NCBI GenBank assembly: GCA_905221615.1
Contig: CAJNDT010004657.1
Location: forward strand, 62,001 to 126,000
DNA length: 64,000 nucleotides
Direction of reading: 5' to 3'
Source: Symbiodinium sp. CCMP2592
Taxonomy: Eukaryota; Sar; Dinophyceae; Suessiales; Symbiodiniaceae
Part shown: piece after piece, positions 39,686-52,700 of the stretch
Layout of the letters: every line of letters starts with the position of its first letter
How positions within the stretch are numbered: the first letter of the stretch is position 1
The notes under the pieces: model-generated
Told to the model about the DNA's origin: nothing
Seen by the model: only the letters and a program-made list of their open reading frames with translations
Databases searched by the model: none
Translations under genes and position numbers: made by a program

Positions 39686-40392
39686 TTGTCGGTTTTGAGC
39701 GAGGAGTTAAAATCTCCTAGCACAAAGAGAGTGTTGCGATTGGGAACAGCTCGGATGGACTTACTTAGGGCGTGAAGGGTCTGCTTCCGGGTTTCCTTAT
39801 TCTGAGCGATTGTCTCCTTAGAGCGCCAAACGTATTGATAGCAGCTGAAGACGTCCAGTGAGATGCCGTTGCTCGGCACCCGGACCTGGAGAACTCTTCC
39901 TGGAACAACCTCGTTGTAGCGAAGATCCTGTGACTTGCACAGCGTGGAGTGCACCATTATGAGGACCCCGGCTCCCTTCTCCCCTGTGGAACCAGAGCTG
40001 ATCACGTCCAGCCTGACTTGCTGAATTGCCAAGAGCCCCTCCAGTGTGTTTCCTGAATTGCTACCAGCTTCACATCCTGAAATGCGGCACTTTGCAGTAC
40101 GGAGAGTAACTCTTCCCAAACTGCTGTTGTGAGAGATCCTGCGTTCCAGGATAGATAGCTGAGATTCTTATCTTCTGTAAAATTCGAAGGCCGAGTCCTT
40201 CTGCCGGGATTGGTGGGCTTTACATGTGCCGGAGCAACTCCAAGCTCTGTTGACGACATCGTCCTTCCCTTGTAGACCGCACTACCTTCAAGCAGAGCTT
40301 TACGTGCTGCCCTTTGATAAGAGCGTTTACCCTTCCCTTTAGGAACGGGCTGATGCTTGGTCGAACCACTAGGCTGTTTCGCAGCACACATG
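39686..40392 (-). CDS. LINE AP-endonuclease, N-terminal half (cut by the PAT-like element)
   Basis: On the - strand an ATG at 40392-40390 opens a Lys/Arg-rich leader, then endonuclease motif LSYLSWNAGSL and the Glu motif KLVAIQETHWRG. About 40005 the frame shifts by one base and continues with EKGAGVLIMVHSTLC and LFVLGDFNSSLKTDN, carrying the catalytic Asp and Asn. At 39686 the element insertion interrupts it; the rest resumes at 32370. AP-endonuclease nicks the target DNA to prime reverse transcription. The frame is open a little upstream of the ATG, so the start is a choice. The frameshift plus the insertion make this copy non-functional. Confidence 0.85.
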
Positions 40393-40581
40393 TTGAGTAC
40401 GGCTCCTGTCGGCTTCGCAATACCGACAACCCTCACCTCTGGGAGATGTTAGAGAGCTGTAAATCTAATACTCCCTCCCGGACTTGGGACCGGGACTGCT
40501 CAGGCACTGACAAATGCCATGGCAAGAAAGGAAAAAGGCAACTGTACTAGCCTGACCTTTCCTGAGCCGAGAGGCTTACTA

Positions 40582-40815
40582 CAAGTACAACAACAACTAC
40601 GACAACAACAGCAACAACAACAACTACTACTACTTCTATTGCTCCTACTACTACGACTACTACTGCTACCACCTCGTTTACGATTACGACTACAACTCCC
40701 ACTACTGCCATTGCCATTGCCGTTGCCCATGCCACTGCCACTGCGACTGCCACTGCCACTGCCACTGCCACTTCCACTGCCACTACCACTACCACTACCA
40801 CTACGAGCAGTAGAG
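40582..40815. repeat. Compound trinucleotide and hexanucleotide microsatellite
   Basis: (ACA)n/(CTA)n, then CATTGC-, CACTGC- and CACTAC-type units. Codes for poly-Val, Ser or Leu only by repetition. Next to the 5' end of the LINE. Confidence 0.9.
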
Positions 40816-40950
40816 GTGAGTGGTAGTAGTAGTGGTGGAATGGTTGCATAGCACTGGTTTTCAGCCCTGATAGCAATGGAAATAGTGTTCACAACAGCAG
40901 AAAGCCACAAACGCGCTTGCAGGATATCAGGTCCGCCCGTACAACTACCG

Positions 40951-41005
40951 CTCCTCCTCCTCCTCCTCCTCCTCCTCCTCCTCCTCCTCCTCCTCCTCCT
41001 CCTCC
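40951..41005. repeat. (CTC)18 microsatellite
   Basis: Uninterrupted CTC/CCT array, followed by a few CTG units at about 41025-41040. Confidence 0.93.
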
Positions 41006-41464
41006 AACTATGCCCCTACCTACTACTGCTGCTGCTGCTCTGCGAGTGCTTTGCTTGTTGCTGCTCCATGCCATACTATCGCCACGACCCTGCTTGCTCC
41101 GTTCCATGGTGCACTGTACATCCTTTGCGCCTGCAACGGACTCCAACTCCCAGCAGGCACTGCTGGCCCTGGGGATGCCGGAAACTGTCCGGCGCATTCT
41201 TGGGGCGGCAGCGGGCGCCTTTGCCACAGTAAACTTTGGGGTTGATGCGGGGCGATGTGGTGAGCTGTGGTCTGCAACTCTCCTGGACGGCCAGGGGCAA
41301 CGCAACCATGTCAGGTAGCTTGGTGAAACTTGAACAGCTGAGAAAGCACAAGAGCTACCATCAAACCGCGGCAAGTAAGACATACATAAATTTCGATCAA
41401 AGCATGAGCACACCTGCAGATGATGACCATAGGAGGTGCAAGATGCACATACGAACAGTTAAGC

Positions 41465-41745
41465 TCCCGACATACATACCTACCTACGTACCTATGTACC
41501 TACGTACATACATACATGCGCCCGTTTGTTGACCGTCTTGAAGGCAAGTGCACATGTTCGCAAAAACATGGTTTTATATACGTATGTATGCATACATGCA
41601 TGCATGTGTGTATGCATTCATGCATGTATCTGCGTGTGTATGTATGTATGCATGTATGCAGGCATGTATGGATGCATAGACGGATGGATGGACGTGTATT
41701 TATGCATGTATGCGTGTATGTGTATGTAGGTAGGTATATGCAGGC
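41465..41745. repeat. Tetranucleotide array of TACA/TACC then GTAT/CATG units
   Basis: About 280 bases made of degenerate four-base units: TACA and TACC at the left, CATG and GTAT at the right, including self-complementary CATGCATG. It ends about 650 bases before the GDI start codon. Open frames across it (rich in Tyr, Met, Cys and His) are artefacts. Confidence 0.9.
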
Positions 41746-42392
41746 GTTTTGTTCACCAGCCATGCACTTATGTAGTGACAGAGTGCCTCTTGCACGACTA
41801 CATGGTTCGCGCAATCTGCGCAGGCATGTTGGCGTACTGGGTGGGTGTGCCGTTCTTCCCTAAAGATGTCAAAACCTCCTTGTGTGACATCATGATCCAG
41901 GCAACATCACAGAAGAGGACGGGGAAGAAGAAGAGTGCGAGGAAGACGCTTGTTTCGAGGAAGTGCAGAAAAGATTGTGAGATCTCTGCAGCTGATGCAG
42001 CGCACCAGCCTTTTGGCCGTCAACAGAATTGTGGAGCTAGCCGCATTTTTCTTCTCTTCAAGATCTGATAGAATGCCAGGCTGTCTGTGACGAAAGCTTC
42101 TCGGATCCGTCCTTCTATGCCAGGACCCATCGCAACCCTCTGTCCAGCCGCCTGCAGCATTCACCCACCCTCCTGGTGTCGCAGTCTTTGGTTCAAGCTT
42201 TGCAGCCCAGAGCTTTCGAAGGCTCCAGGCGGGGTGGAACGGTTTTGCTCGGCTTCAGTTCTCGAGGCAACGTATGCACCACGCTCGAGTGGAGTCTGCG
42301 ATTATGGCCAGCACAAACTCCGAAGTTCTTTTCTCCGGTGCGCTGCTTCGAATTCAGACTGAATCAAAAGAGACCCCATCGCGCTGGAGGTC

Positions 42393-42429
42393 ATGGATGA
42401 GGAATACGATGTCATCGTTTGCGGCACCG
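42393..42429 (+). CDS. GDI: GDI exon 1 with start codon
   Basis: ATG at 42393; codes MDEEYDVIVCGT plus the first base of Gly. The donor is GC (ACCG|GCTCTG). The exon stands alone, 9.9 kb from the next one. Confidence 0.9.
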
Positions 42430-45400
42430 GCTCTGGGCCAAGTCAGAAGCTTGCTTAGCACATGTAATGTACTAGGGCGGTGCCGAGAAGGACAGCGTGT
42501 GGTTGCGGGCCGGCGGAGAAGTACAGCAAGAGTCCGGTGATGTTGGGTGCACCGTGCAAAGTGGCTCAGTGCTGGTCAGAGCCACAGGTCGCCGCACATG
42601 GCTCTCAGGGCTTGCTTTTCAACTTAGGGCCGCTGGCAAAGGTAGCCGGGTGTGTGACTTGACATCTGGTTTACTTCGGCTTGGAGCCAAGCCAAAGTTG
42701 GTCTTCTTCAGCGATTCAGCCCGGCCGCTGGCCTCCCAACCCTCGGAAACTCGCAAAACCACCTGTGGCCATGATCACGTCACACTCAAACCATGGCGTG
42801 CCCGACGAAAGCAGTGGATGCCAAAGAGCCGCCACGAATGCCGCTTAGCGCAGAAATAGGTTTTGGTTGGCCCTTCCATGACCAAGCCTGGGGACTAGCC
42901 TTGGTCCTGTCGGAAAGCCTGTGCAAGGAGACTTCGTCAGGCATGTGCATCTGGTGCCAATGTGCATTACCTCGAGGCCCGAAGTCCAAGTCCTGCCAGC
43001 CGCGTCTTGGCAGGTGATATGGCCCTCGCAAGCCGGCCACCGAAAGCACGACTGCGGTCGCCATCACACAAGACTCCTGCTGGGACGCTCTGGCTCACAA
43101 TTTGCCTTCGAGGTAAGACCCGCGGTCAGCGTGCACAGCAGCCTTGTGTGCCCTGTCGGCTCAGGGAGCTTCGGCGGTGCCGGCGTGAGGGATGTCTTCG
43201 CTGGACCGGCTGGGCCTTGCCGTGGTTGCTTTGACCGGAGTTTCGTCGCCGGCGCTGGGCGAGGAGCCCGTGCTGCAGCCCGGCGAGCATCCGAGTTGGA
43301 CTGTTTAGGGGACTTCCTTGTGGATGCTTCGTCAGGCAGAGTTTCATGGAACTAGGATATCGGATGGCTCACAAGATATCTCCAACTTCCGGAAAGCATG
43401 CATTGGTAAAGGAGCGCGTTTGTCGGCCAAAAGTAGCGAGCTGCTTTTCCAAAACTGTGATGGTTTGCTGCGCACGAATACATGAAACTCCCACATGATT
43501 GATTGTTTGTTTGTCCTGGCTTTCCTTACTGTCATGACTTGTAATCCCATCCATGCGCTTTCAGACTCGACAGGAAAGAGATCTTTGCGTTTGCCAACTC
43601 AGCAGTGTGTCTCTTGTCTATCGCACGCGAGAGGTACGGCGGTTTCATTACCGCAAGGAAGGCGACTGACCGCCAAGTTCGAGCTTCGGTTGCCAGCATA
43701 GGAGTGTTTCCCAAAGCTTCAGCAGGGTGGTGAAGGTCCTGGACATTGGCAGACAATGCTCTTTCTGCAGGTTTCGCTGCGACTTTGTTCTGGACTTTAG
43801 CTGAAGTTGAGAATGAAGCAGCCTTCGCCTTCGCATTTGGGACCATGCCAGCATCGCACTCCTGGAAGTTTGGGGTCGTCGCTTCTGAGGATTCTGGAAG
43901 AAGCTCACGGCCGAAGGCATCCCTCTGGTCGCAACGCGGGTGCGGGACTCCGCGTACCAGCGCATACGCGCCCCGGACGAGCTGTGTGTGGGTTGACGGT
44001 TACACCGCCAGAGTCGCTGAATCTGGATCTTGCAATTTCGCAAAATTAGGGCTGTGGGGCACTGTGGGGTAGGGCAGGGGTTCGGAGGAGAAGGCTCACA
44101 CGGAATTGCTCGCCCCGCCTCTCTTTGTCCCGTGCGTTTCGTGTCCGAGAAGGGTAGGCTGGTACAAGCGAGAGACAGTAGCGGCAGCGTGGGAAGTGAT
44201 CGGCCTGCGCCATTCCCCAGGTGGCCATGCCGTGGTTGTCAAGACGCTTGGCAGGGAACCAGCCAGGATCTGCAGAGGGCATACAGCGTGTCTCTTGCAG
44301 CGAAGCTACGGTGATGTTGAAGTCGTCCCTCGTGAAGTTGAGCCGCGAACTTGCTGTAGGCACGGTAGGCTGTGGGTATGGCGAATGATCTTCTCTGTCG
44401 TGCTTTAAGAAGCTTTGTTGTGCCCGCCGGAAGCTCGCGGGGTGCGTTTCACTCGTGGCCTCAGGCAGTGCGAGTCGGTGGAAGCTGCAGCTCGGCCCAG
44501 AATTCTGCCGCCGGGGCCCGGCCCGGCCCGGCCCGGCCCGGCCTTCGAGGCTTCTGCCTGGGACTGGGCCTCGTCCGAGCGTCCGAGCGACGCGCTCACA
44601 ACGCGTTGCGTGCACGTCTTTTCCTAGCATTCTCTAGTTTGGAGCTGCGCAGTTGGAGTCCGAACTTCTCTTTTTGTTGGCCACATTCTCGTCGTGATGC
44701 ATGACTTTTTGCCTGGCAAGGATCTGTGCTTGATCATCGAGGACCGGAGATCCCATATGGCACTTTGCTCTTCTGCTACTTCTTTTCATCTCGGTATGGG
44801 GCTCTGTCGGAAGGCCTTCCTCGGTTGAACCGCCTGTATCCTCAGCTCCTAGCATAGGGTCCGCAATGACAGCCGATCTTCAAGACGGGTGCCAAATTGA
44901 GAACTTGGGGAGTGGAGGATTCGACTACGTGCAGGACTTTGTGGATTGGCGCAGCGGTTCTCTGGCACGCAGCATCCAGGCCGGGTGGCTCTGTTGCTCA
45001 GGGCGAATGCTTCTGAGTCCATGCTTGGAGAGGAGGTCGTCAACACCGTGCCAGACTTTGATGTCGCCATCCTTGGACGCAGCTCGGAGCGACGTGTTTC
45101 AGCTTCGGGTGGTGGTGTTTTGGTTGGGCGATCTTGCAGTTGCAGGCGTGTTCACAAGAACACTGCGCGTAGCGATTGTGATGTAGGATCATGACGCTGT
45201 TACACGCATGCTCACCGCATGCTCCCAGTTTTGAGCATGCCCTGAAGAGGTAACGACCAAGAGTTCCGATGTGCCGACCTCGCCGCACGGCCTGATTGAC
45301 TTCAGAGTTTCTGGTTCGAGTGGAAAAAGGGGAGGAGGCCCAGGATTGAGGAATATGTGGCGAAGAAGGAATGGCTGAGGCCACTGTAGGGCCGCTCTTC

Positions 45401-46701
45401 TGGGGTGAGTCGCTGAGGAGCCGGCTTTGGGGAGCTTCGCTCGAGTGAGATGCTCTCCCATTGCGAACTATGCCTACGTCGTTCATCGCAGGTGCACTCA
45501 GAGCTGGTGGGGATGGGCCATTTGGCGCTTAATTGGTTGACGATAGGTGCATCTCGACTACTGCCGGACCGCCCGATCTCTGGGCGGCCTGGGCGGATCT
45601 CCTGGTTATGTACTAAACAACAAAGAGAACCTTTAATTCATTGGGCGCTTTGCAGCTAGCATCATTTCGGCCAAGTTAGGCATAGCATAGATAGGTCCTG
45701 ACTTTCAAGGTGTCTTGATACAAACTCCGCACCCAATTTCGCAAGAGATCTCGTGCAGAAACATCCAACAAGTATCCAGATCCAACATGATGTCAAAGCC
45801 ACAGCATTTACGTGCTGGTTTTAGAGCTGACCCGCTTTGCTGTGTGAGACTCGACCCGGAAAGCACAGTCCAGCTGGAAAGTAGCCAAAGAATGCCAAAG
45901 AGATCAGAAAGCGCTTTCTGTGGTTCCAGAGATTTCGCCGACTGTGGAGATTGCCCCAGGCTCGTTCCTCTCAAACGCGCAGGTACTTCCAGGCCATGTT
46001 TGAAGCTCTCAACTCGCCGGGCGAGATCTGCGGCCTCCCGGCTGGGACCCCACATTGAGTTGCGAGTTTCGGTTCTGCCGTTGGGTTCAGGCTACCACAC
46101 AGACATCTACTTCGGCACTGAGCAGATGTATGCTGCTGGGCAGCCGAAGAGCACCCTATCGAGGTGTATCTTGCGTCACTGTCAGAATCGTGAAAGCAAA
46201 GTCTGACGCTCGATTGCGCAGCTACCAGTCCATGTCACTGCGGACACACAGTTTCAGTTCGTTGAAGGATTCCATCTTAGTAAGTTTGTTTCCAGGCGTT
46301 TTGGGATGTGGATCGGTGAGGCTTCATGTTCAGGCTGTGGATCCCAGCAGCCGCTGGTACGTGAAGTCGCCGCTGCCGGTGCGTGTGCCGGGGACCAAGG
46401 GCTTGCCATGAAGCAAACCTTGCAAGCCGGGCAGCTCGAAAAGACAAAAAAGGAAAGTAGCCGGGGCGCACCCACTTCCTGACAAAATCGCTCCAGCAGC
46501 CGCAAGTCCAAATCCAAGGCGCTGGCAGCGTGCTCCCTCCCCGGGAGACTTCGCCAGTCGCTGCGCCCTGGGGGCACTCTCGTCGCGGCCGGTGGTTTTG
46601 CTGCATCCGATGAGGCCGACCAGGGAGTGGACATGGAAGCTGCTTCGGACTTTGGGTGAGATCTGAAGACCCAGTCACTGTGAAGCAGCACACCCGTGAG
46701 C

Positions 46702-46753
<52 letters not shown>

Positions 46754-49700
46754 TAGGACTTAGAAGGCCTGCGCACAACAGAAGCCAAGATGAAAATTCG
46801 GAGCCTCAAAGATAGAACGACAAATCTCATCAGGGCCGGCGGAACCAGCCTTTGTGACCTCGCTGCGCAGTGGATCGACGTTGGCCGCAGAGGTGGAGTG
46901 GGATGGCTGCATTGGAAGCAGAAGCGTTGTTCATGCGCATCTGCGGTCAACGACTGCTTTCATGTTACGCAGCTTTGAGCTCTACCGTCAGGCCGTAGGG
47001 AGGCAAAACAACTGCCCTGAACATCAGGCATGCATGACGTGATCCCTTTACATTCGACGGCTAGTCTTGCAAAAGGCGAGAGGCGGAGGTAGTCGCTTCC
47101 AAGCCCCATTGAGCCTCTTGCCTCTTCTGGAGCAGATGCGGGTAAGGGTCGACGATGTTCGTAGATCTTATCCTATCTTATCTTTAGGGCAGACGTCAAA
47201 GTCAATATGAGGCCTAGTTGGACATGTGACTGATTTAGTCTTGTGCATTTGCCACCGGCAAGCACTGTCGCATGATCCCAGGTGGACAACTGCCGGATCG
47301 ACTCTTTGCAGGCTTTTCGCGATGCCGCGGGCATCTTCGAAGCGATTTGAGTTGAGCACGTTGCAGTCGGGGGAACGGGCCGGCATTGAGGGCTCTCAGC
47401 ACGACAGGTAGCACAGGTGATTTAGCCAATTGTTGACAGGGTGAGAAGAACCGCATGGTTTAGAATTCGAGTGCGATTCCGAGTCGCCGAGTCGCCTGAC
47501 CCCAACAGCAAGCAAGCAAGAAGCAAGAAGAAGTCGTTAGGAAAAAAGCAACTCGTGTCTAAGTCTTTGCAGAGGAGGACACCGCTGTCCAAGTGTCTCA
47601 ACTCAACCCTCTGTGCTCAGGCGCATGGCCCTTTGTACCGGACCACGAGCTGAATTCGGGGCAGGTGCGACCATCAGATCTGAGGCGATATCCCCCAAAA
47701 GTGTCATACCTCTTAGATGTTGCATGCGAACGTGAGCATGTGTTTCAGCACACTACTGGTAGACGGTCAGACTGGCACGAGTGCCTTAGAGTCTTAGAGC
47801 CTTCCCTGTCGAAATCGCTGAAGCCGTGCAGAGGCCAGACGTTTGTTCGCTCGCGGCCTGGGCGTCTGGGATGCACGGAGAGCTGAAACAGCTGGAGTCG
47901 GGAGCTTTGAGGCCTTTAGGCGCTGTTTGATGTCGGCTCTGAAGCGTGGTGCCAGCAGCCATACTTGCACGCTTCAGATCTGTGCTGGTGAAACACCCTG
48001 CCTGGCCACAGAGCGTCCTCCGCGGAGGTTTCATTTCGGTGGAGCCCAGCTTCAGCGATTGGGACGATGGCTCTGGGCATGAGGTGCTGCACAGTTCTCC
48101 ATGGAAGCACAATCCCTACCTGCCCTACCTCTACGTCTCTACGTCGGTTTGTGTTCTCGTGCAGCGCCTGGACCAGGATGGGACCGACACGAATCGTTCG
48201 GCCAGGATGGCCAGGCACAAGTGAGCCCTAAACCCTTTGTCTGTTCTCCGCCTTTGAGGCTTGGTTCAGGGCTCAAGCCATCTGGCTGCAACTGCACATG
48301 CAAGGCTTGCTGTTGTGACTTACTTGCTCGAAGAGTGAGTACCTACGCACCTCTCAGCCCACCCCTCTTTGACGCTGGACCATCCTCGATTGCAGGTGGC
48401 TTGGCTCCATGACAGGCAGCTCGATCTGCAAAAGTCGGCGTACAGCGAGAGATACTTGTTTGCCGTGTGAAGACTACTTCCCACGGGCAGAGCCCTGCCG
48501 CTTGGGTGAGTGCTGATGCAAGCTAGGCCTTCGCAGCGGCTTCTGGAGTTCCTACCTCCACGTTCTGATGGTGCATCCTGGCAGAACGCGGCCAGAGAAG
48601 CGGAATGTTTTGGACAACTCGTCCGTGCAGCGGGTAAGGGTAATTTGTGGTGTGCGATTGTGTCTCTTCATGCGCAGCCTTGTTTTTGCCCCTGTACCCT
48701 CTCTGTTTCGGGCCCTACAACTCCGAGACCTGTCGGTGTTTGGTGAGCCTTACTCCTGCAGGCGCAACCCGCTTGATCGGTATCTTTCTTGGCTTCAGTT
48801 CTGCTGCGTGGCCGCACTATCTGCGCTTGCCAGTGATGTGGATGAGAAGTGTGAGATGTGTCAGGCATCCCAGTGTGCAGCCTGATGGAGAAGGTGGACA
48901 TGGACCAGGCGGAGTCGCGCCTTGCCTGACGTCTCCATGACATTTCCATGTTGCAAGTTCTAGAACATTGCAAACCCTTGTAGACACGGCCGCTGTAGTT
49001 GGGGCAGCCCAAGTTGTAAGAAACTCAAACCGGTACGAGAACGCCAGATCCGCCAGATGGCATGGTGTTCGATGTCAATGCCTTGCACCATGTGGGATGA
49101 GGCTGAAACTCCTGACCCCCTCAAAGAGGTCCCATAGCAGTGCTGTATCTCTTCAAGCCGGTCTCGGGTTGTGCTGTTGACAACGGGAGTGCAAGGTATC
49201 GAGACTTCGTCGCCCGCTGTTTCAAGGAGGGTTGCACTGGTTTTCAAGTTGTTCGGAGACAGCCTGTAGGATGCCGTGTTAATGGAGCACGGACGTGTGG
49301 CACCGTCGTTTGGGCTGCTAATTGCAGCGGCAAACAATGCTCGGCGGGAAGAGCCTCCCTGAGTATAGGGGATGACTCACCAAAGACAGGGATATAGTGG
49401 CCAGCTAGTTTCTGGCGAATTGCATGTGCAGAGACCTTGTGAGTCGCAAAAACCTGTAGGAGAAAGTGTCAGAGTTCGTGGAGCTGGTTCTGGAACCTGG
49501 CTTGACAAGATCTTCGTTCAGCCGCTCGGATACCATCTGCCCATCTTGCCTCGGACCTCCGGCATCACCTGCCTCGAAGACTGCTCCGTGTGAAGCTTGA
49601 GGTATTCGCTCTCCTTTCCTCTTCCAAGACGATCGGCGTCAGTTTGTTCCTGGCTGCCGCCGTGCCACGTTAGGCTTCCAGGGGTGCAAACTTGTTGTGC

Positions 49701-52700
49701 CGGGCGTGCGCGAACAACAATTATCCCGATCTTCGGGGTCTGGACCTCGGTGGGGGTGCTCTGAGTGATCGTATGAGAAGTGTACTTGCCGATGGTGGTG
49801 GTCGTGGTGGTGGTGGCGTTGTTGGTATGGAGGTGGAGCAATAACTGTAGTAGTAGCAGTACTAGGGCCTCACTAGGTTCGTGCAGGCTCTTCCTGGTAT
49901 CATATCAGGTGGCTGCTTTCCTTCCAGGGGTACAATGCCCAGTTGGACCACTGGAACCTCAGTCGCGCATCTTCGACCTAGCAAACCACAGTGCGTCTCC
50001 CCAGCGGCAGGTTACCATGTTGCACAGGCCAGCAACTGTCTCGGCAGACACCTGGTGTGACTGGACTGCAGGATCTGGCTTGTTTGGAGATTCCCCGATC
50101 ACAGGCGAAGATGATTCGCGGGTTTCTTCCTGTGTCCCCTTTTCTGGGTCTTAGCTCCAAGGCCTGGCATCGGCCGAGCGGACGACTCCACAAAGTTGGA
50201 GGCTCCACCGAAATGGAGGACATCTCACAGAAGCTCTCAGCCCCGCAACTTGCAAGGAGGCCCTTTCAGTGCTTCACCGCTTCGATGTCGTGGCTTGGCC
50301 AGCAATTATGATGCGTTCACTGCCGCTGTTGCACAGGATAACAAGGTCCTTGCTGCAAAGCCAGGTCGTCGACGTGTCCTTCGCGCCGAATGAGAGCGGC
50401 GTGCTTCTGCAAGATGCTTTTCGCAGGACTGAGAGCTGAGAGGCTTGAATTTCACTCACTTTAGCTTCGGCTCCACCTTGTCGAGTGCAGGAATATCGCT
50501 TGCGGGGAGCGGTGTGCGGACTTGGCGGCGTTGCCAGACTTAAGGGTTCCCAGGAGCAGACCAGGCAGGGGCGGCCGGCGGCCCCGTGGTCTATGATTTG
50601 TTCTGAAAAGTTTTTGGTGCGAGAGTGGCGACAGGCCTCGAGAGCATGCAGCGAATCGATCGTGCCAGTCCGGTCCTCGGCTTTGATTTCAACGGAGCTT
50701 CTTCCTCACTTCCACATTTAAGTCAGAGCTTGTGGAAAGGAGGTTCTTGCTGGATTGCTTCGCATCCCTGTCCGCTTCTGTCTAGAGATAATCCATTGAC
50801 CACTAGCCAGAGACAAGACTTCGCTGCCTCTTTGAACTGTTCTGGCATCGAACGAGTACACTGCTGTCGCTGCGGTGGTTGCTCCCAGCAACAGCGCCAT
50901 GTGATGTTTCGTTGCAGCAGCAAATTGCCGGTGCTTTTTCCTTGCACTACTCCTGCTCTTACTGCTGCCTCGGAGATGCTTGTGATTCTTCTGTCTTCTT
51001 CTCGTCTTGCCTCGCGTGTGGGTAGTACAGAGTTGAGCCTTGTTCCTTCACCTTCTTCTTCTTCTGCTGCTGCTGCAGAGCGCACTCTTGCAGCGACCAC
51101 GACAGAGGCAGCTACCTGACTTCCTCGGCCAGAAAGTTGCCACGGCCCTGGTTCACTGGCTTTCACCCCTGGGAGGTTTGCCATGTGTCTACTGAAACTC
51201 TGTTTGTCTCTGTCCACGTCTTTACCTGGTGCCGATAAGTGTCTCGATTATCAAGTTGTACCAATCCCTTTGTTGCTGAACACAACCATACACCCGCAGC
51301 GTACGGCATACATGCAACACGCGCAGTATAACATCGTATGCGATAGGCGGTAGCATAGCATAATATCATACGTCAACATGGTATGTTGTAAAATGATACA
51401 GGGTCATGTAGCATCACATGCCCGACTCCGAGCGTCCCAACGCTAAGGTTTCTTTCAAATAGCATTCCCCCACCAAGGTTTGAGGAACGCAACCAAATCG
51501 ACAGGTGCGGATGAAGGGTTGGCTGAGGTGACTGCGGGGCGATAGCAGGGTTGCTTGGTTGTGATTCTTGTGAGCTTGATGCCGCTCTGTTGCTAAAGTT
51601 CTAGTTCAATGTCTAGTCAAATCTTGATGTACGTGGCATTCTTCATGTTGTCGTCGTCTTGTCGCATTGGGTCTGGGGCTCGCCGTCGCAGCTTCTGCTG
51701 CAAGTTCCAACATGAATTGCTACAATCCCTAGCAGCTATAGCATGGCCCGTGATCGGCTTTGAGGTTCAACGTGGGCAGAGCCTCTTGATTTCTGCATAA
51801 AATCGCGTGTTTGGTTCCCACAGTGCGTTTCTTATGACATCATTCCCCAGTTCCCCAGAGCTCATGCAATAGCCCTCAAGTGCAGAGTCTGGGTAGTGGC
51901 CCCCGGATCTTCCTGTTCTACGGTAGCCCTGGCATGTGTGATACTGCCCCGCAGATCCCTGGTGGCCACTGCGCAGAACTTGATCCTCGAGCGCTACTCG
52001 CAGCTTCTGCACACGAGCAAAAAAGCAGAGCGGACGTGTTTGGATCTGTCGTGTGGTTCCGCCTCATTGTGGCAAGGACCGATGCCCCTGGACCCCAACG
52101 GGAAGTATTCTAGAAAGCTTTTCCCGGCTAGCCATCTGTACCTTCATTCAACATGCTCGGCAAACTGGAAGAGAGTTGAGCGGCGCCATCCTTGAACTTT
52201 TCGAAACAAGGCTCAGATGAAATTGTATATGGCTATGGGTCTCTTTCGAAACATGGAGACGAGTCGTCGAGTAGCGCTTGCTTTCTGGCCCCATGCAACG
52301 GCAAACTCACCTGCCCTTCAACCAAGGCCTCAAAGAGTGCATTCTGAGCGGCCTGCTCTCTGTTCATGGCAAGAAGGCGCCCCGCAATGCAGGTTTGTTT
52401 GTCTTTTCGTCCAGACATCCGCCAGGCCCTAGACCAGGCCTGAGCACTGCCTCTTGCAACGAAAACATCACAAATCTCCCGAAACTCTTGCTCTTGCACT
52501 CAGGGGTGTTTCCGGGTTACAGGTGGTGTTACCATGACAAGCCGGGTACTCTGCCATATCTGTACGCACCATGGCACGAACCTCTACACGTGCTTCTCCC
52601 GATGCGACAGGTGTTGCACCTTGACAGGAACCCCTACTATGGCCGAGGCCTCAGGGTCTCCTGGGCTCCAGCTCGACACTGAAGCGAAGTGGCACGTGGT

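Larger units (their letters stand above)
28200..40440 (-). mobile_element. Non-LTR retrotransposon (LINE) with a C-terminal deubiquitinase, split by another element
   Basis: Reading on the - strand from 40440: AP-endonuclease N-terminus (40392-39686), interruption by the PAT-like element (39685-32371), then endonuclease C-terminus, reverse transcriptase, zinc fingers and ubiquitin-specific-protease domain (32370-28405), then a 3' region with micro-hairpins. The two halves join in frame at 39686/32370 (GACAAC|AAACAC gives D-N-K-H), which restores the usual endonuclease spacing between GDFN and the HVGP...NTW block. No separate ORF1 was found; microsatellites begin just beyond 40550. The exact 5' and 3' ends and the target duplication are not determined. 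Confidence 0.88.
42430..52326 (+). other. GDI intron 1, 9897 bp, GC-AG
   Basis: Begins GCTCTG and ends AACCAAG|G. It contains a GGCCC array (44514-44543), a (GAT)17 array (46702-46753) and otherwise unremarkable sequence; no nested gene could be supported on either strand, although short open frames abound. The size is inferred from exon phase and GDI homology, not from transcript data. Confidence 0.8.

Noticed and set aside
41420-41863. 147-codon frame rich in Cys, Met, His and Tyr
   Set aside because: Produced by the tetranucleotide array at 41465-41745.
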